Assembly: GCA_014896295.1 (NCBI GenBank)
Contig: JADBKR010000007.1
Location: forward strand, 372,001-436,000
Source: Limnochordaceae bacterium
Lineage (GTDB): Bacteria > Bacillota > Limnochordia > Limnochordales > Geochordaceae
Length of the DNA: 64,000 bases
Reading direction: 5' to 3'
The notes under the pieces are model-generated. The model was not told the origin of the DNA, searched no databases, and saw only the letters and a list, made by a program, of their open reading frames with translations. Of this stretch, positions 1 through 7,573 are shown piece by piece (position 1 is the first letter of the stretch; each line of letters starts with the position of its first letter). The translations under genes and the position numbers were made by a program.

Positions 1-385
1 TGCCCAGGGTCAAGAACTGCACCACGACCACGTCGGCGAACCGGTCCACGATCAGCCCCGGCAGGCGATCTCCCTCGGAGAAGACCAGGCGAACGCCCTG
101 CGCCAGCGGGTAGAAGCGGCGGCGGTAAGCGATGGCCTCGTCGAGGCGGCGGGCGAAGAACTCCCGGTCGATGGGTTCGTCCTCGCGGGTCAACAGCCGC
201 ACCTGGATCCGGGAACGGGGATTGAAATAGCCGCGCCCGATGAGCGCCCCGTGTGCCGTCACGACGTCGACGACGTCCCCGGGCTGCGGATTGCCTTCCA
301 CTTGAGCGATCTGGGTGTCGTACACCCAGACGTGCCCCCGGGCCAAGCGTCCCTCCCTGCCCCGTGCCACTACGACCTCCGCCAC
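1..385 (-). CDS. Class I SAM-dependent rRNA methyltransferase (RlmI-like), N-terminal part
   Basis: The gene is cut by the left window edge, so only about 128 N-terminal residues are visible. They contain the PUA-like start of the RlmI/YwbD family: a Gly-Arg-rich beginning, then LARGHVWVY, PGDVVDVV, and the family motif GRGYFNPRSRIQVRLL, followed by FSEGDRLPGLIVDRF, which leads into the Rossmann methyltransferase domain beyond the edge. Family members methylate a cytosine C5 of 23S rRNA using S-adenosylmethionine. I chose the GTG start at 385 because a purine-rich stretch lies 8-12 nt upstream and the protein then begins MAEVVVARGRE, the usual family length before the PUA motif. The RING-SBP gene is transcribed divergently from about 70 nt away. 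The catalytic domain is outside the window, so activity cannot be judged. Confidence 0.85.
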   Translation of the reverse strand, partial: MAEVVVARGREGRLARGHVWVYDTQIAQVEGNPQPGDVVDVVTAHGALIGRGYFNPRSRIQVRLLTREDEPIDREFFARRLDEAIAYRRRFYPLAQGVRLVFSEGDRLPGLIVDRFADVVVVQFLTLG

Positions 386-456
386 GCTGACAACCCCGCC
401 TTCCCGCCCGGGCCCTCCGCTTCCACGCCCGAGGCTGGCTGTGCTAGGCTAAAGAC

Positions 457-1317
457 GTGCGAACGGAAACCGTGGTCGAGCTTTCGGCCGGCTCCGAATG
501 GGTCGGTCGTCCGTGCACCGAATGCGGCCGCCCGCTCGAGCGGGGGGACGAGGCCGTCGTATGCCCCCGGTGTCACGCTCCCCATCACGCGGCGTGCTGG
601 ATCGCACACGGCGGCTGCGCCCGGCAAGGATGCCGGCAGGTGGCCATCGCGGTGAGGGCCCCCTCCCGCCCCCGGGAGTCGGAAGCGGCCCGAGCTGCGG
701 CGCTGGCCCGCCGGCGCACGGCCCTCGGGGCCTGGGCCGCCGCACTGGTGGCCGTACTGGCGCTCACGGCCGCTTTCATCTACAGCCGGACCCGCCCCGC
801 CACGGCCCCCGTGCCGCACCTTCGGGTCATGACCTGGGCCTCCGTGGACGAGTCGGCGCCTCTTCAGCATATCGTGGACGAGTATAACGCCTCGCACCCC
901 GGCTGGCAGGTCCAGCTCGATCTGACGCCCATCGTCGCCTACGATCAAAAGCTCGTGGTGCTGGTGGCGGCCGGCGACGCGCCGGACGTCTTCGCTCTGG
1001 GCTCCGACCGCCTCGAGGTCTTTGCCCGAAACGGCGCCGTGCTCGACCTCACGGCCCGCTGGCAGCATGCGCCGGCGGGGCTCAAGGGCGCCGTGCCGGC
1101 CGGGAGGCTGGCGCCGCTGCGCATCGATGGCAAGCTCATGGCGCTGCCTCATCCTTTCAGCGCCGGCGCTATGGTCATCTCGAGCCGCACCCGGTACCCC
1201 GACCAGGCGTGGGACTTCCTCTCCTACCTGCTGCAGCGCATGCCGCCCCCTGCCCGGGAGCCGCGCGCGCCGGAGGGCGTGCCCGGCCTCGGGCCCATCG
1301 GACCCTTCGGCTTTTGA
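457..1317 (+). CDS. Prokaryotic RING-finger domain / TM / truncated extracellular solute-binding domain fusion
   Basis: The 286-residue protein has three parts. Residues about 18-60 form a zinc-binding module of the prokaryotic RING family 1 type: CTEC, CPRC, a His-rich CHAPHHAAC stretch, and a closing GGCARQGC. Residues about 90-112 are one membrane helix (AALVAVLALTAAFIYS). The rest looks like the first lobe of a family 1 ABC solute-binding protein (LRVMTWASVDES, EYNASHPGWQVQ, LVAAGDAPDVFAL), followed after a short stretch by a remnant of the second lobe (PDQAWDFLSYLL). A normal binding protein is about 380 residues, so most of the C-lobe is missing. Topology would place the RING in the cytoplasm and the binding lobe outside. 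The GTG start at 457 has a poor ribosome site; TTCCAC-18-TAGGCT upstream is a weak promoter candidate that would give an almost leaderless mRNA. Function unknown. Confidence 0.75.
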   Translation: MRTETVVELSAGSEWVGRPCTECGRPLERGDEAVVCPRCHAPHHAACWIAHGGCARQGCRQVAIAVRAPSRPRESEAARAAALARRRTALGAWAAALVAVLALTAAFIYSRTRPATAPVPHLRVMTWASVDESAPLQHIVDEYNASHPGWQVQLDLTPIVAYDQKLVVLVAAGDAPDVFALGSDRLEVFARNGAVLDLTARWQHAPAGLKGAVPAGRLAPLRIDGKLMALPHPFSAGAMVISSRTRYPDQAWDFLSYLLQRMPPPAREPRAPEGVPGLGPIGPFGF

Positions 1318-1326
1318 AAGAGGCGG

Positions 1327-2145
1327 TCACCCGCCGGCGAGCGCCTCGGCCAGCGCTCCCAGGTCCTCGAACACGTAGTCCGGCCGTATCTCCGAGCGAT
1401 CGAGATCCTCCCGCCGGGTGATGCCGGTCAGCACCAGGGCGCTCGTCAAGCCGCCGCGGCGGGCAAAGGTGACGTCCGTGTCCAGACGGTCGCCGACCAC
1501 CACCACGTGGGAACGGTCCTCGCCCTCCCGCACCCCCAGCCGGGCAAGGGCCAGCTCCAGGATCGGCCGTTCGGGCTTGCCGACCACCACCGGCCGCACC
1601 CCGCTGCACGCCGCAACGGCCGCCACCAGCGCACCGCAACCCGGCACCACGCCCCCGTCCCGCGCAGGCACGGTGAGGTCGGGGTTGGTCGCGACGAACC
1701 GGCTCCCCGCCCGGATCGCCCGGCAGGCCGCCTCCAGCTTGGCGTAAGTGAACGATCGGTCGATGCCGACCACCACCGCCTGCACCCGTGCGGAGGGCAT
1801 ACCCACGGGCTGCCCGGCGGGCAGAGCCTCGATGCCCGCCTCGCGCAGGGCCTGGAAGAGACCGGCTTCCCCGACGGCCAGCACGCCCTCTCGGATCCCC
1901 TGGTCCACCAGGTAGCGGGCGGCGGCCATGCCGGACGAGACCACCTGGTGGCGTTCCAAAGGGATGCCGATCGCCCGCAGCTGCTCCAGGTAGGTTTCCA
2001 CGGTAGGAGCCGAGTTGTTGGAGACGACCACGGCCGCCTGGCCGCGGGCGCGCACCGCCTCGAAGAAGCGGGCCGCGCCCGGGATCGCCTCCCCCTGGCG
2101 CCACACGACGCCGTCCAGGTCCACGATCCAGGCCGGTGCTGCCAC
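1327..2145 (-). CDS. HAD-IIA family sugar/glycerol phosphatase (NagD-like)
   Basis: This is a 272-residue HAD-superfamily hydrolase of subfamily IIA (NagD, 4-nitrophenylphosphatase, glycerol-1-phosphatase types). Motif I is WIVDLDGVVW near the N-terminus with the nucleophile and acid aspartates, motif II is VVSNNSAP, the motif III lysine lies in VVGKPERP, and motif IV is VVGDRLDTDV. The IIA cap lies between motifs II and III (VVGIDRSFTYAKLE, ATNPDLTVP). The substrate within the subfamily cannot be assigned. The reading frame stays open far upstream, but I placed the start at the GTG at 2145 because the HAD motif normally begins 5-10 residues from the N-terminus and the upstream translation is not HAD-like. 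It is divergent from the phosphodiester glycosidase gene. Confidence 0.88.
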   Translation of the reverse strand: MAAPAWIVDLDGVVWRQGEAIPGAARFFEAVRARGQAAVVVSNNSAPTVETYLEQLRAIGIPLERHQVVSSGMAAARYLVDQGIREGVLAVGEAGLFQALREAGIEALPAGQPVGMPSARVQAVVVGIDRSFTYAKLEAACRAIRAGSRFVATNPDLTVPARDGGVVPGCGALVAAVAACSGVRPVVVGKPERPILELALARLGVREGEDRSHVVVVGDRLDTDVTFARRGGLTSALVLTGITRREDLDRSEIRPDYVFEDLGALAEALAGG

Positions 2146-2331
2146 CTCGCGCCCACATCCTTTCCCATGGTGTCCGGGGGCAACGGGCACACTTTCGGGA
2201 GGAGGAGCTCCTTCCCCTCGAAGGGAGAGGGGCGTCAAGGTTGGAGCTTCCAGAGCCGAACCATGGAGGGAAACAGAGGAAAGCGAGGCCATTTGGCGAA
2301 GCTCGGACCATCGATGGCACGAGGGTTTGCC

Positions 2332-4896
2332 GTGAGGGTGCCGGATGCGTTGCGACGGCTGGCGCACGTGCTCCGAGTGGGGTTGCTGGCGTGGGCCCTG
2401 TTACTGGGGCAGCCGTCCGCGGCGTCCGGCTCACCGGCCAGCGCGGCTGCCCCTCTGCCCGAGGCGGTCGACGAGCAGGTCTGGCGGGCCCCCATCGCCC
2501 CAGGTATCGCCCTCGTCACGGTCCGGCGTCTCGACAAGGACGGGTGGCTCGATCTGTTCGCCGTCGTGGCCGACCTCGACGTGCCCGGAGTCGGCGCGGA
2601 CGTGCTCGCCTCCTCTTCCCTGACCCACCTCGAGCCCGTCAGCGAGCTGGCAGGCAGGGCCGGCGCTCTGGCCGCCATCAACGGCGACTTTTTCCACGCC
2701 GGGGTCTCCGGTGCCCCTGCCGGGGTCGTGGTGAAGGGCCAGCAGGTGTGGAAGAGCCCGTACCCGTCCGGGAGGCCGTCGGCGGTCTTTTTCCGGACGA
2801 GCGAGGGGCTGCGGGCCGCCATCGGCATGCTGGCTTTCGATGGGGCCCTTCGTCCCCTGCCGGGCCCCGGTGCGACCGGAGGGACGGGTTCGAGCGTTTC
2901 CGCTCTTCAGGTCGACGCCCTCAACGAGCCTGCGCTCCTTCCCGGCCAGGTCGGGGCCTACGACGAGCACTGGGGTTCGGCCGCCCTGCCGCTCGTGCGA
3001 TGGGGCCCCGAGGAGGTGGCTTTCGCCCGGCTGCGCGCGGAGCGCCCGGGAGGAGGTCCCGGGGACGCCTGGACGGTAGTGGCCGTGGGCAGAGGCGTGC
3101 CCAAGGCTCCTCCCGGCCCGGGCGAGCTCGTGCTCCTGGGGTGGAGAGACGGCGCGACCCGGCTGCAGGCCCGGCTGAGGGCAGGCCAGCGCTTCGGCTG
3201 GCAGGCCGGGGTGGTGCCGGGCTCCTCCCTGCGCCCGTCGCCCCCGGCGGGCGGTACCATCTACGCGGCCCTTTCGGGCGGCTCGGTCCTGTTGCAGGAC
3301 GGTCAGCCGCTCCTCGAGCTCGGCCAGCCCGGTTATCCGCTCACGCGTCAACCTCGTAGCGCCATCGGCGTGGGGCGCCAGGGCCGCCGGGTCATCCTGG
3401 CCGCCGTCGACGGGCGGCACTGGACGAGCCGGGGCCTCGACGTGGCCGAACTGGCCCGGTGGCTCCAGCGCCTGGGCGCTACCGACGCCATCAACCTCGA
3501 CGGCGGGGGCTCCACCACGCTGGTGGCCCGCATCGGCCCGGGCAGCCGAGCGACCGAGGGCGCCCGGGCAGCGCCAGGCCCGCCGCTGGCGGTGGTCAAC
3601 CGCCCTTCGGACGGCGGGGAGCGGGCGGTGCCGGCCGCGCTCGGGCTGTTCTACGACGCCGGTGCCGCCGGCCACCCCGGGCTGTTCGTCCTCAGACCCG
3701 CCGTATCCCCGCCCGCGCCGGCCATCGAGGCGTACTCCATCGCGCCGGTAGGCCTGGTGACCGCATCCGGCGTGCCTGCGCCCCTCGAGGTCTACCCGTA
3801 CGATCTTTCGGCAGACGAACTCCTGTGGACGGTCGATCCTCCCGACCTGGGCCTGTTTCCGAAGCCGGGGGTCTTCGTGGGGCTTCGGCCGGGCAACGGC
3901 CGGATCGTCGCGCTCAGGACCGACGGCACCCGCCTGTGGGGGGCCTCCGGCACGCTGTTCGACACGGGGGACCCGCTCGTTCCCGTGGTACAGCCGGGTA
4001 CCGCCATGCAGGCGGCCGCCTCGGAGATCCCGGTACAGGTCATCGGCGCGCCCGTCGCCCTGCGCGTGGAGCCCGACCCCCTGGTGGTGCCTCCGGGCGA
4101 TCCGGTGCCGCTGGGAGCCGTCGTCGTGGATGCCCAGGGACGCCGGGCCCCCATCGATCCCAACCTCATCACCTTCTGGGTGAGCGGCGGAGCCGAGGGT
4201 GGCGTCAAAGGTGGGATGCTCTCCGCCCGGCCCTCGCGCGCCTCCGGAGAGCCGGCTCTCGAGGCAGGATACCTCGACCTGCGGGTGCGGGTCGCCATCC
4301 GGTGGGCTTCGTCGCCGCCACACGAAGGAGCAGCGGACGGCAGGCACGGATTCCCGGCAAGAAACGGGCCCGGTGGCAGGGCCGGTTCCGCCGGTCAAAG
4401 CGCCGCCCCCCGCCGCCAGGGATTCCGATCGGCCGGCAGCTGGAGCCCCTGCCCCGCGCTCGACGACCGCTGGCTCGTCCGGCTCCGAGGCGGTACGGGT
4501 AGTCGCCCTCGGCAGCCTGCCCCCTCCGGCGTCTTTGCCGGGCTTCATCTCGTGGTTGGTGGACCAGCATCCCTCCCTGGTGCTCGCCGCGCTCCGCCCT
4601 CCTGCCCCGGACGACCCCGCAGAGGTCGAAGCGGGCTGGCTGCTGGAGACGGGGCTTCCGGTGGCTGCCATTCCGGCCGCCTGGGACGAAGCGCACCGCC
4701 GGCCCGGCTCCGCGTCCGGCTTCGGATGGCCCGGCGCAGTGGCCACCCGGCGCGACAGCCGCTTCATCGTCCTGGACCCCGAGACGGTGGCGTGGGAGTG
4801 GGTGGCCGCCGAGATCCGGCGGGCCGTCCACGACCGGATCCGGCGCTTGCTGGTCTTGACCGGCCGATCGCCTCTACGCGCGGGGGCCGGGCGTGA
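2332..4896 (+). CDS. Secreted phosphodiester glycosidase (NAGPA family), N-terminal part of a frameshifted gene
   Basis: The protein begins with a signal peptide (LLAWALLLGQPSAASG) and then a phosphodiester glycosidase domain (NAGPA/PF09992 type). It has ALAAINGDFFH near residue 115, PRSAIGVGRQGRRVILAAVDGR, and the signature AINLDGGGSTTLVAR near residue 385. Related enzymes cleave GlcNAc-1-phosphodiesters; in bacteria an exopolysaccharide or wall-polymer substrate is only inferred. Ig-like beta segments follow (PVQVIGAPVALRVEPDPLVVPPGD). I prefer GTG 2332 over ATG 2314 because GAGGG sits 6 nt ahead. This frame stays open to 4896, but from about 4270-4320 its codons lose the GC-rich third positions and the coding signal moves to the +1 frame, which ends at 5230. 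Removing one base would give a single protein of about 965 residues, so the last 190 or so codons of this frame are probably not translated natively. Confidence 0.8.
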   Translation: MRVPDALRRLAHVLRVGLLAWALLLGQPSAASGSPASAAAPLPEAVDEQVWRAPIAPGIALVTVRRLDKDGWLDLFAVVADLDVPGVGADVLASSSLTHLEPVSELAGRAGALAAINGDFFHAGVSGAPAGVVVKGQQVWKSPYPSGRPSAVFFRTSEGLRAAIGMLAFDGALRPLPGPGATGGTGSSVSALQVDALNEPALLPGQVGAYDEHWGSAALPLVRWGPEEVAFARLRAERPGGGPGDAWTVVAVGRGVPKAPPGPGELVLLGWRDGATRLQARLRAGQRFGWQAGVVPGSSLRPSPPAGGTIYAALSGGSVLLQDGQPLLELGQPGYPLTRQPRSAIGVGRQGRRVILAAVDGRHWTSRGLDVAELARWLQRLGATDAINLDGGGSTTLVARIGPGSRATEGARAAPGPPLAVVNRPSDGGERAVPAALGLFYDAGAAGHPGLFVLRPAVSPPAPAIEAYSIAPVGLVTASGVPAPLEVYPYDLSADELLWTVDPPDLGLFPKPGVFVGLRPGNGRIVALRTDGTRLWGASGTLFDTGDPLVPVVQPGTAMQAAASEIPVQVIGAPVALRVEPDPLVVPPGDPVPLGAVVVDAQGRRAPIDPNLITFWVSGGAEGGVKGGMLSARPSRASGEPALEAGYLDLRVRVAIRWASSPPHEGAADGRHGFPARNGPGGRAGSAGQSAAPRRQGFRSAGSWSPCPALDDRWLVRLRGGTGSRPRQPAPSGVFAGLHLVVGGPASLPGARRAPPSCPGRPRRGRSGLAAGDGASGGCHSGRLGRSAPPARLRVRLRMARRSGHPARQPLHRPGPRDGGVGVGGRRDPAGRPRPDPALAGLDRPIASTRGGRA

Positions 4897-5230
4897 GGAG
4901 CAGATGCTCGCGGCGTGGCTTTCCGCCACGGCCGGCAAGGGGCTCGAGACGTGGGTGCTCTACGCGGGCGACGGGTGGGATCACCGGATGGTGGACGGCG
5001 TGCACTTCCTCTCCTTGCCCCCCGTCCGCCAGAACGGGCCCGTCGTCGTGCTCCGGATCGACCGCGCGGGCGTGGCGGCATCGCGGGAGTTCCTGCCGCC
5101 GGCGCAGGCCCGGCTCTCCGAGGAAGCGGCCGCCGAGCCCCTGCGACCGGTCCCCTTCTCTGCAGCAGGCCCTGCAGCGCAGGGGGCGCCGCCGGCGCCG
5201 GAGAATCCCCAGAAGGGCGGTTCCATCTAA
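4199..5230 (+). pseudogene. C-terminal, metallophosphoesterase-like part of the frameshifted phosphodiester glycosidase gene
   Basis: From about 4300 to the stop at 5230 the coding frame is +1 to the glycosidase frame. The only ATG of this frame near the junction (4199) lies where the other frame is clearly coding, so I read this as the 3' part of the same gene after a one-base insertion, not an independent gene. After a Pro/Ala/Ser linker the sequence follows the outline of a calcineurin-like phosphoesterase: a beta strand RVVALGSL, then WLVDQHPSLVLAALRPP, RRLLVLTGRSPLR (where the family has THHPP), and WVLYAGDGWDHRMVDGVHFLSLPP (where the family has GHDH and a dGv.yi strand). Most metal ligands are absent, so it would be an inactive or very divergent domain. 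The end lies 15 nt before pcm. The frameshift may be an assembly error. Confidence 0.6.
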
Positions 5231-5245
5231 GAGGAGGCGGGAGAG

Positions 5246-5902
5246 GTGGCTCTCCCGGCCCAGCCACAAGGGGTTCGCATGGATCCCCGGGTGCTGTCGG
5301 CCATGGCGCGGGTCCCCCGGCATCGCTTCGTGCCCCCTGCCTACGCTTCCATGGCCTACGCGGATCGCGCCCTGCCCATCGGGTGGGGCCAGAGCATCTC
5401 CCAGCCTTACATCGTGGCCGTGATGACGTCCCTCCTGGAGTTGCAACCGGGGGACCGGGTGCTGGAGGTCGGCACGGGATCCGGGTATCAGGCCGCCGTG
5501 CTTGCGGAACTCACGCCTCACGTCTACACCGTCGAACTCATTCCCGAGCTCGCGCAGGCGGCCGCCGAGCGCTTGCGCGCGCTGGGCTACGCCACCATCC
5601 GCTGCCGGCAAGGGGACGGGTACGGCGGGTGGCCGGAGCAGGCCCCGTTCGACGCCATCGTCGTGACCGCCGCCCCGGAGCGAGTGCCGCACGCCCTGCT
5701 CGATCAGCTGAAGGAGGGCGGGCGGATGGTGATCCCGATCGGGGCGGCGCAGGAAGGCCAGGTGCTGTGGCGGATCCGCCGGCTCCCGGAGCGCGTGGAG
5801 ATGGAAAACATCCTGCCCGTCGTCTTCGTCCCCATGCTGCACCGGCCGCCGTCCGGCGGGGATCAGCCGCCCATGCCCACCCACTCCTCGCCATCCTCGT
5901 AG
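5246..5902 (+). CDS. pcm: Protein-L-isoaspartate O-methyltransferase
   Basis: A 218-residue enzyme that methylates L-isoaspartyl residues with S-adenosylmethionine, starting repair of aged proteins. It has the Pcm N-terminal pattern MARVPRHRFVPP and YADRALPIGWGQSISQPYIVA, then motif I VLEVGTGSGYQAAVLAEL, the post-I acidic strand VYTVELIPELA, FDAIVVTAAPERVP, and LKEGGRMVIPIG. The length fits the family. The GTG start at 5246 is preceded by GGAGGCGGGAGAG. It lies 15 nt after the glycosidase gene and is probably co-transcribed. Its last 40 nt overlap, tail to tail, the end of the moaD-moaE fusion on the other strand. Confidence 0.95.
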   Translation: MALPAQPQGVRMDPRVLSAMARVPRHRFVPPAYASMAYADRALPIGWGQSISQPYIVAVMTSLLELQPGDRVLEVGTGSGYQAAVLAELTPHVYTVELIPELAQAAAERLRALGYATIRCRQGDGYGGWPEQAPFDAIVVTAAPERVPHALLDQLKEGGRMVIPIGAAQEGQVLWRIRRLPERVEMENILPVVFVPMLHRPPSGGDQPPMPTHSSPSS

Positions 5903-6627
5903 CGTTCCTTCTTCCAGATCGGCACGTCCCGCTTGAGCCGCTCGGTAGCCCAGCGCACCGCCTCGAACGCCGGTGCGCGATGGGGCGTGGCCACGGCGAT
6001 CACCAGGCTCACCTCACCGGGGGTCAGCCAACCGAGGCGATGGGCCAGGACGACCCTGGCGCCGGGCCAGCGCTGCACGACCTCCCGGCCGATGGACTCC
6101 ATCTCCTTTTCAGCCATGGGGCCGTAGGCCTCGTAGTGGATGGCCACGGTCCGGCGCATGGAGGGGGCGCCGTGCGGCGCCGGACCGGCAGGATGATCGG
6201 TCGCACCGCGCAGGCGCGCCGGGGCCCGCTCCGTCCACTCCCGGACCGTGCCGACGAAGACGGCGATCGCCCCCATGGTCGGGCCTCCCACGCGAGCCAC
6301 GGCCGCTTCCACCGAGAGCGGCTGCTCGGTCACCGTGACCTCGACGGCCGGCGGGGCAAGAGGGGGCCCGTGCGTTCCGTTGCCACCCGCCACAGGAGGG
6401 ATGAGCGCCACCTCGTCGCCGTCGCGCAAGGGGTGGTCCCAGCCCGTGTACTGGAGATTGACCGCCACTCGGACCGACTCTCTCGGCAAGGCCATCGGCC
6501 CGCCCAACGCCTGCTGGGCAGCGTCCCACGCGTCCAGGGCGGTGGCCTCCTCGCCGAGCTGCACGACGAGCTCCCGGCGCCCCGCCTTCTCGGCCAGCGC
6601 CGCGAAGAGTCGCACGGTCACCCGCAT
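5863..6627 (-). CDS. MoaD-MoaE fusion, molybdopterin synthase
   Basis: One polypeptide of 254 residues carries both subunits of molybdopterin synthase, which converts cyclic pyranopterin monophosphate to molybdopterin. Residues 1 to about 83 are the ubiquitin-like MoaD (MRVTVRLFAALAEKAG, VRVAVNLQYTGWDHPLRDGDEVALIPPVAGG). The rest is MoaE (GAIAVFVGTVREW, HYEAYGPMAEKEME, HRLGWLTPGEVSLVIAVATPHR, VPIWKKERYEDGEEWV). The MoaD Gly-Gly is internal, so thiocarboxylate formation would require cleavage there, as known for the MoaX fusion of Mycobacterium tuberculosis. A low-complexity insert of about 25 residues sits in the MoaE loop after TVREWTERA. ATG 6627 starts exactly at the MoaD motif, with AAGGAGGT about 12 nt upstream. 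Confidence 0.9.
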   Translation of the reverse strand: MRVTVRLFAALAEKAGRRELVVQLGEEATALDAWDAAQQALGGPMALPRESVRVAVNLQYTGWDHPLRDGDEVALIPPVAGGNGTHGPPLAPPAVEVTVTEQPLSVEAAVARVGGPTMGAIAVFVGTVREWTERAPARLRGATDHPAGPAPHGAPSMRRTVAIHYEAYGPMAEKEMESIGREVVQRWPGARVVLAHRLGWLTPGEVSLVIAVATPHRAPAFEAVRWATERLKRDVPIWKKERYEDGEEWVGMGG

Positions 6628-6691
6628 CTCCCGTCTCGGACCTCCTTCCGGGGGGTCGGCCGGCGCCTCGTCCAACGGCACGCTGTCTCGC

Positions 6692-7573
6692 TCAGGCGGC
6701 CAGCAGTCCGTGACTCCAAGGTGCCGGTACCTCGATGACCGCGCCCTCGCGGTCGAGCACCGACAAGCGCCCCTCCCGCAGGCCGTGATGGAAGAGCGCT
6801 CGGGTGAGGCTCACATCCTCCTCGCAATACTCCACGATCTCCTCGATGCGTCCCTCACGGTACCACTCCACCGCCTGCAGGCCCGAGGCGGTCTTGGTGG
6901 TGCCCAGGGTGGCCCGAGCCACGGAGTCGAGGCTCGGCCGCCAGTCGAGCACCTGCTCCAGCTCGAACATGAGGTCGAGCGTCGGCACGGTGTAAAGCAG
7001 ATCCGCGTCCTTGGAGTAGCCGGCCAGCACCTCGTAGTCGAAACGCAGCACGTTGAAGCCTACCACGAGCGACGCGCCGAGCAGCCGGTCGATGAGCGCC
7101 GCGGCGTCGTCCTCGAAATAGTGCCGGAACCCCCCGTCCCCTTCGCAATAGGTCACCGCCGCCGCCAGGCCCAACCGGTCGAGGTGGTGGCGCCCGCCGA
7201 CTTCCTGGAACAGCCGCTGCGTTTCCAGATCGAAGAAGGTCACGGCGTCGTCGACCCGCCTTCCCTCCCAGCTCGGCCGCGACGCCTTTCCGGCGTGCTC
7301 GGAGAGCTCCGCCGGGGAAAACCTCGCCTCCAGCGCGAGCCGGACGGCCTCGATGTGTTTGCACGTGCCCAGGCCGTTGGTCTCGAAATCCTGGCAATCG
7401 CACCGGCAGACGGCGCCCCGCGCCTGCCGGAACTTCACCTCGTGTACCCTGCCGCTCTTCCCCGTCACCCGGTACCGGCCGGCGAACGGCGCGCCGCCGA
7501 TGAGCTGAGCGGTCAGGTTTTCCTCCTGCGCCCGGCGGCGTCGCAAGGCCCGCTGGTCATGCATCGGCGTCAT
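6692..7573 (-). CDS. SWIM zinc-finger plus DEDD-type 3'-5' exonuclease-like protein
   Basis: The N-terminal ~90 residues contain a SWIM zinc finger (VCRCDCQDFETNGLGTCKHIEAVRLAL: CxC spaced from CxH). The C-terminal ~190 residues are an RNase H-fold DEDD exonuclease like B. subtilis YprB/MrfB: ExoI TFFDLETQR, ExoII VVGFNVLRFDYEVLAGY, and ExoIII VEYCEEDVSLTRALF. All four expected acidic residues appear present. SWIM modules usually accompany SNF2 helicases, but no helicase is encoded next to this gene. The ATG at 7573 overlaps the end of hutI by 17 nt and has GGGGAG 7 nt upstream; an in-frame ATG at 7564 is an alternative. It is the last gene of the run ftcD-hutI-this gene. The nuclease role is inferred from motifs. 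Confidence 0.8.
   Translation of the reverse strand: MTPMHDQRALRRRRAQEENLTAQLIGGAPFAGRYRVTGKSGRVHEVKFRQARGAVCRCDCQDFETNGLGTCKHIEAVRLALEARFSPAELSEHAGKASRPSWEGRRVDDAVTFFDLETQRLFQEVGGRHHLDRLGLAAAVTYCEGDGGFRHYFEDDAAALIDRLLGASLVVGFNVLRFDYEVLAGYSKDADLLYTVPTLDLMFELEQVLDWRPSLDSVARATLGTTKTASGLQAVEWYREGRIEEIVEYCEEDVSLTRALFHHGLREGRLSVLDREGAVIEVPAPWSHGLLAA

Noticed and set aside
2431-4938. Long minus-strand open frame (835 codons) opposite the phosphodiester glycosidase
   Set aside because: No domain or motif recognisable; it mirrors the GC-rich codon pattern of the true plus-strand gene, which has a signal peptide and the DGGGS signature.
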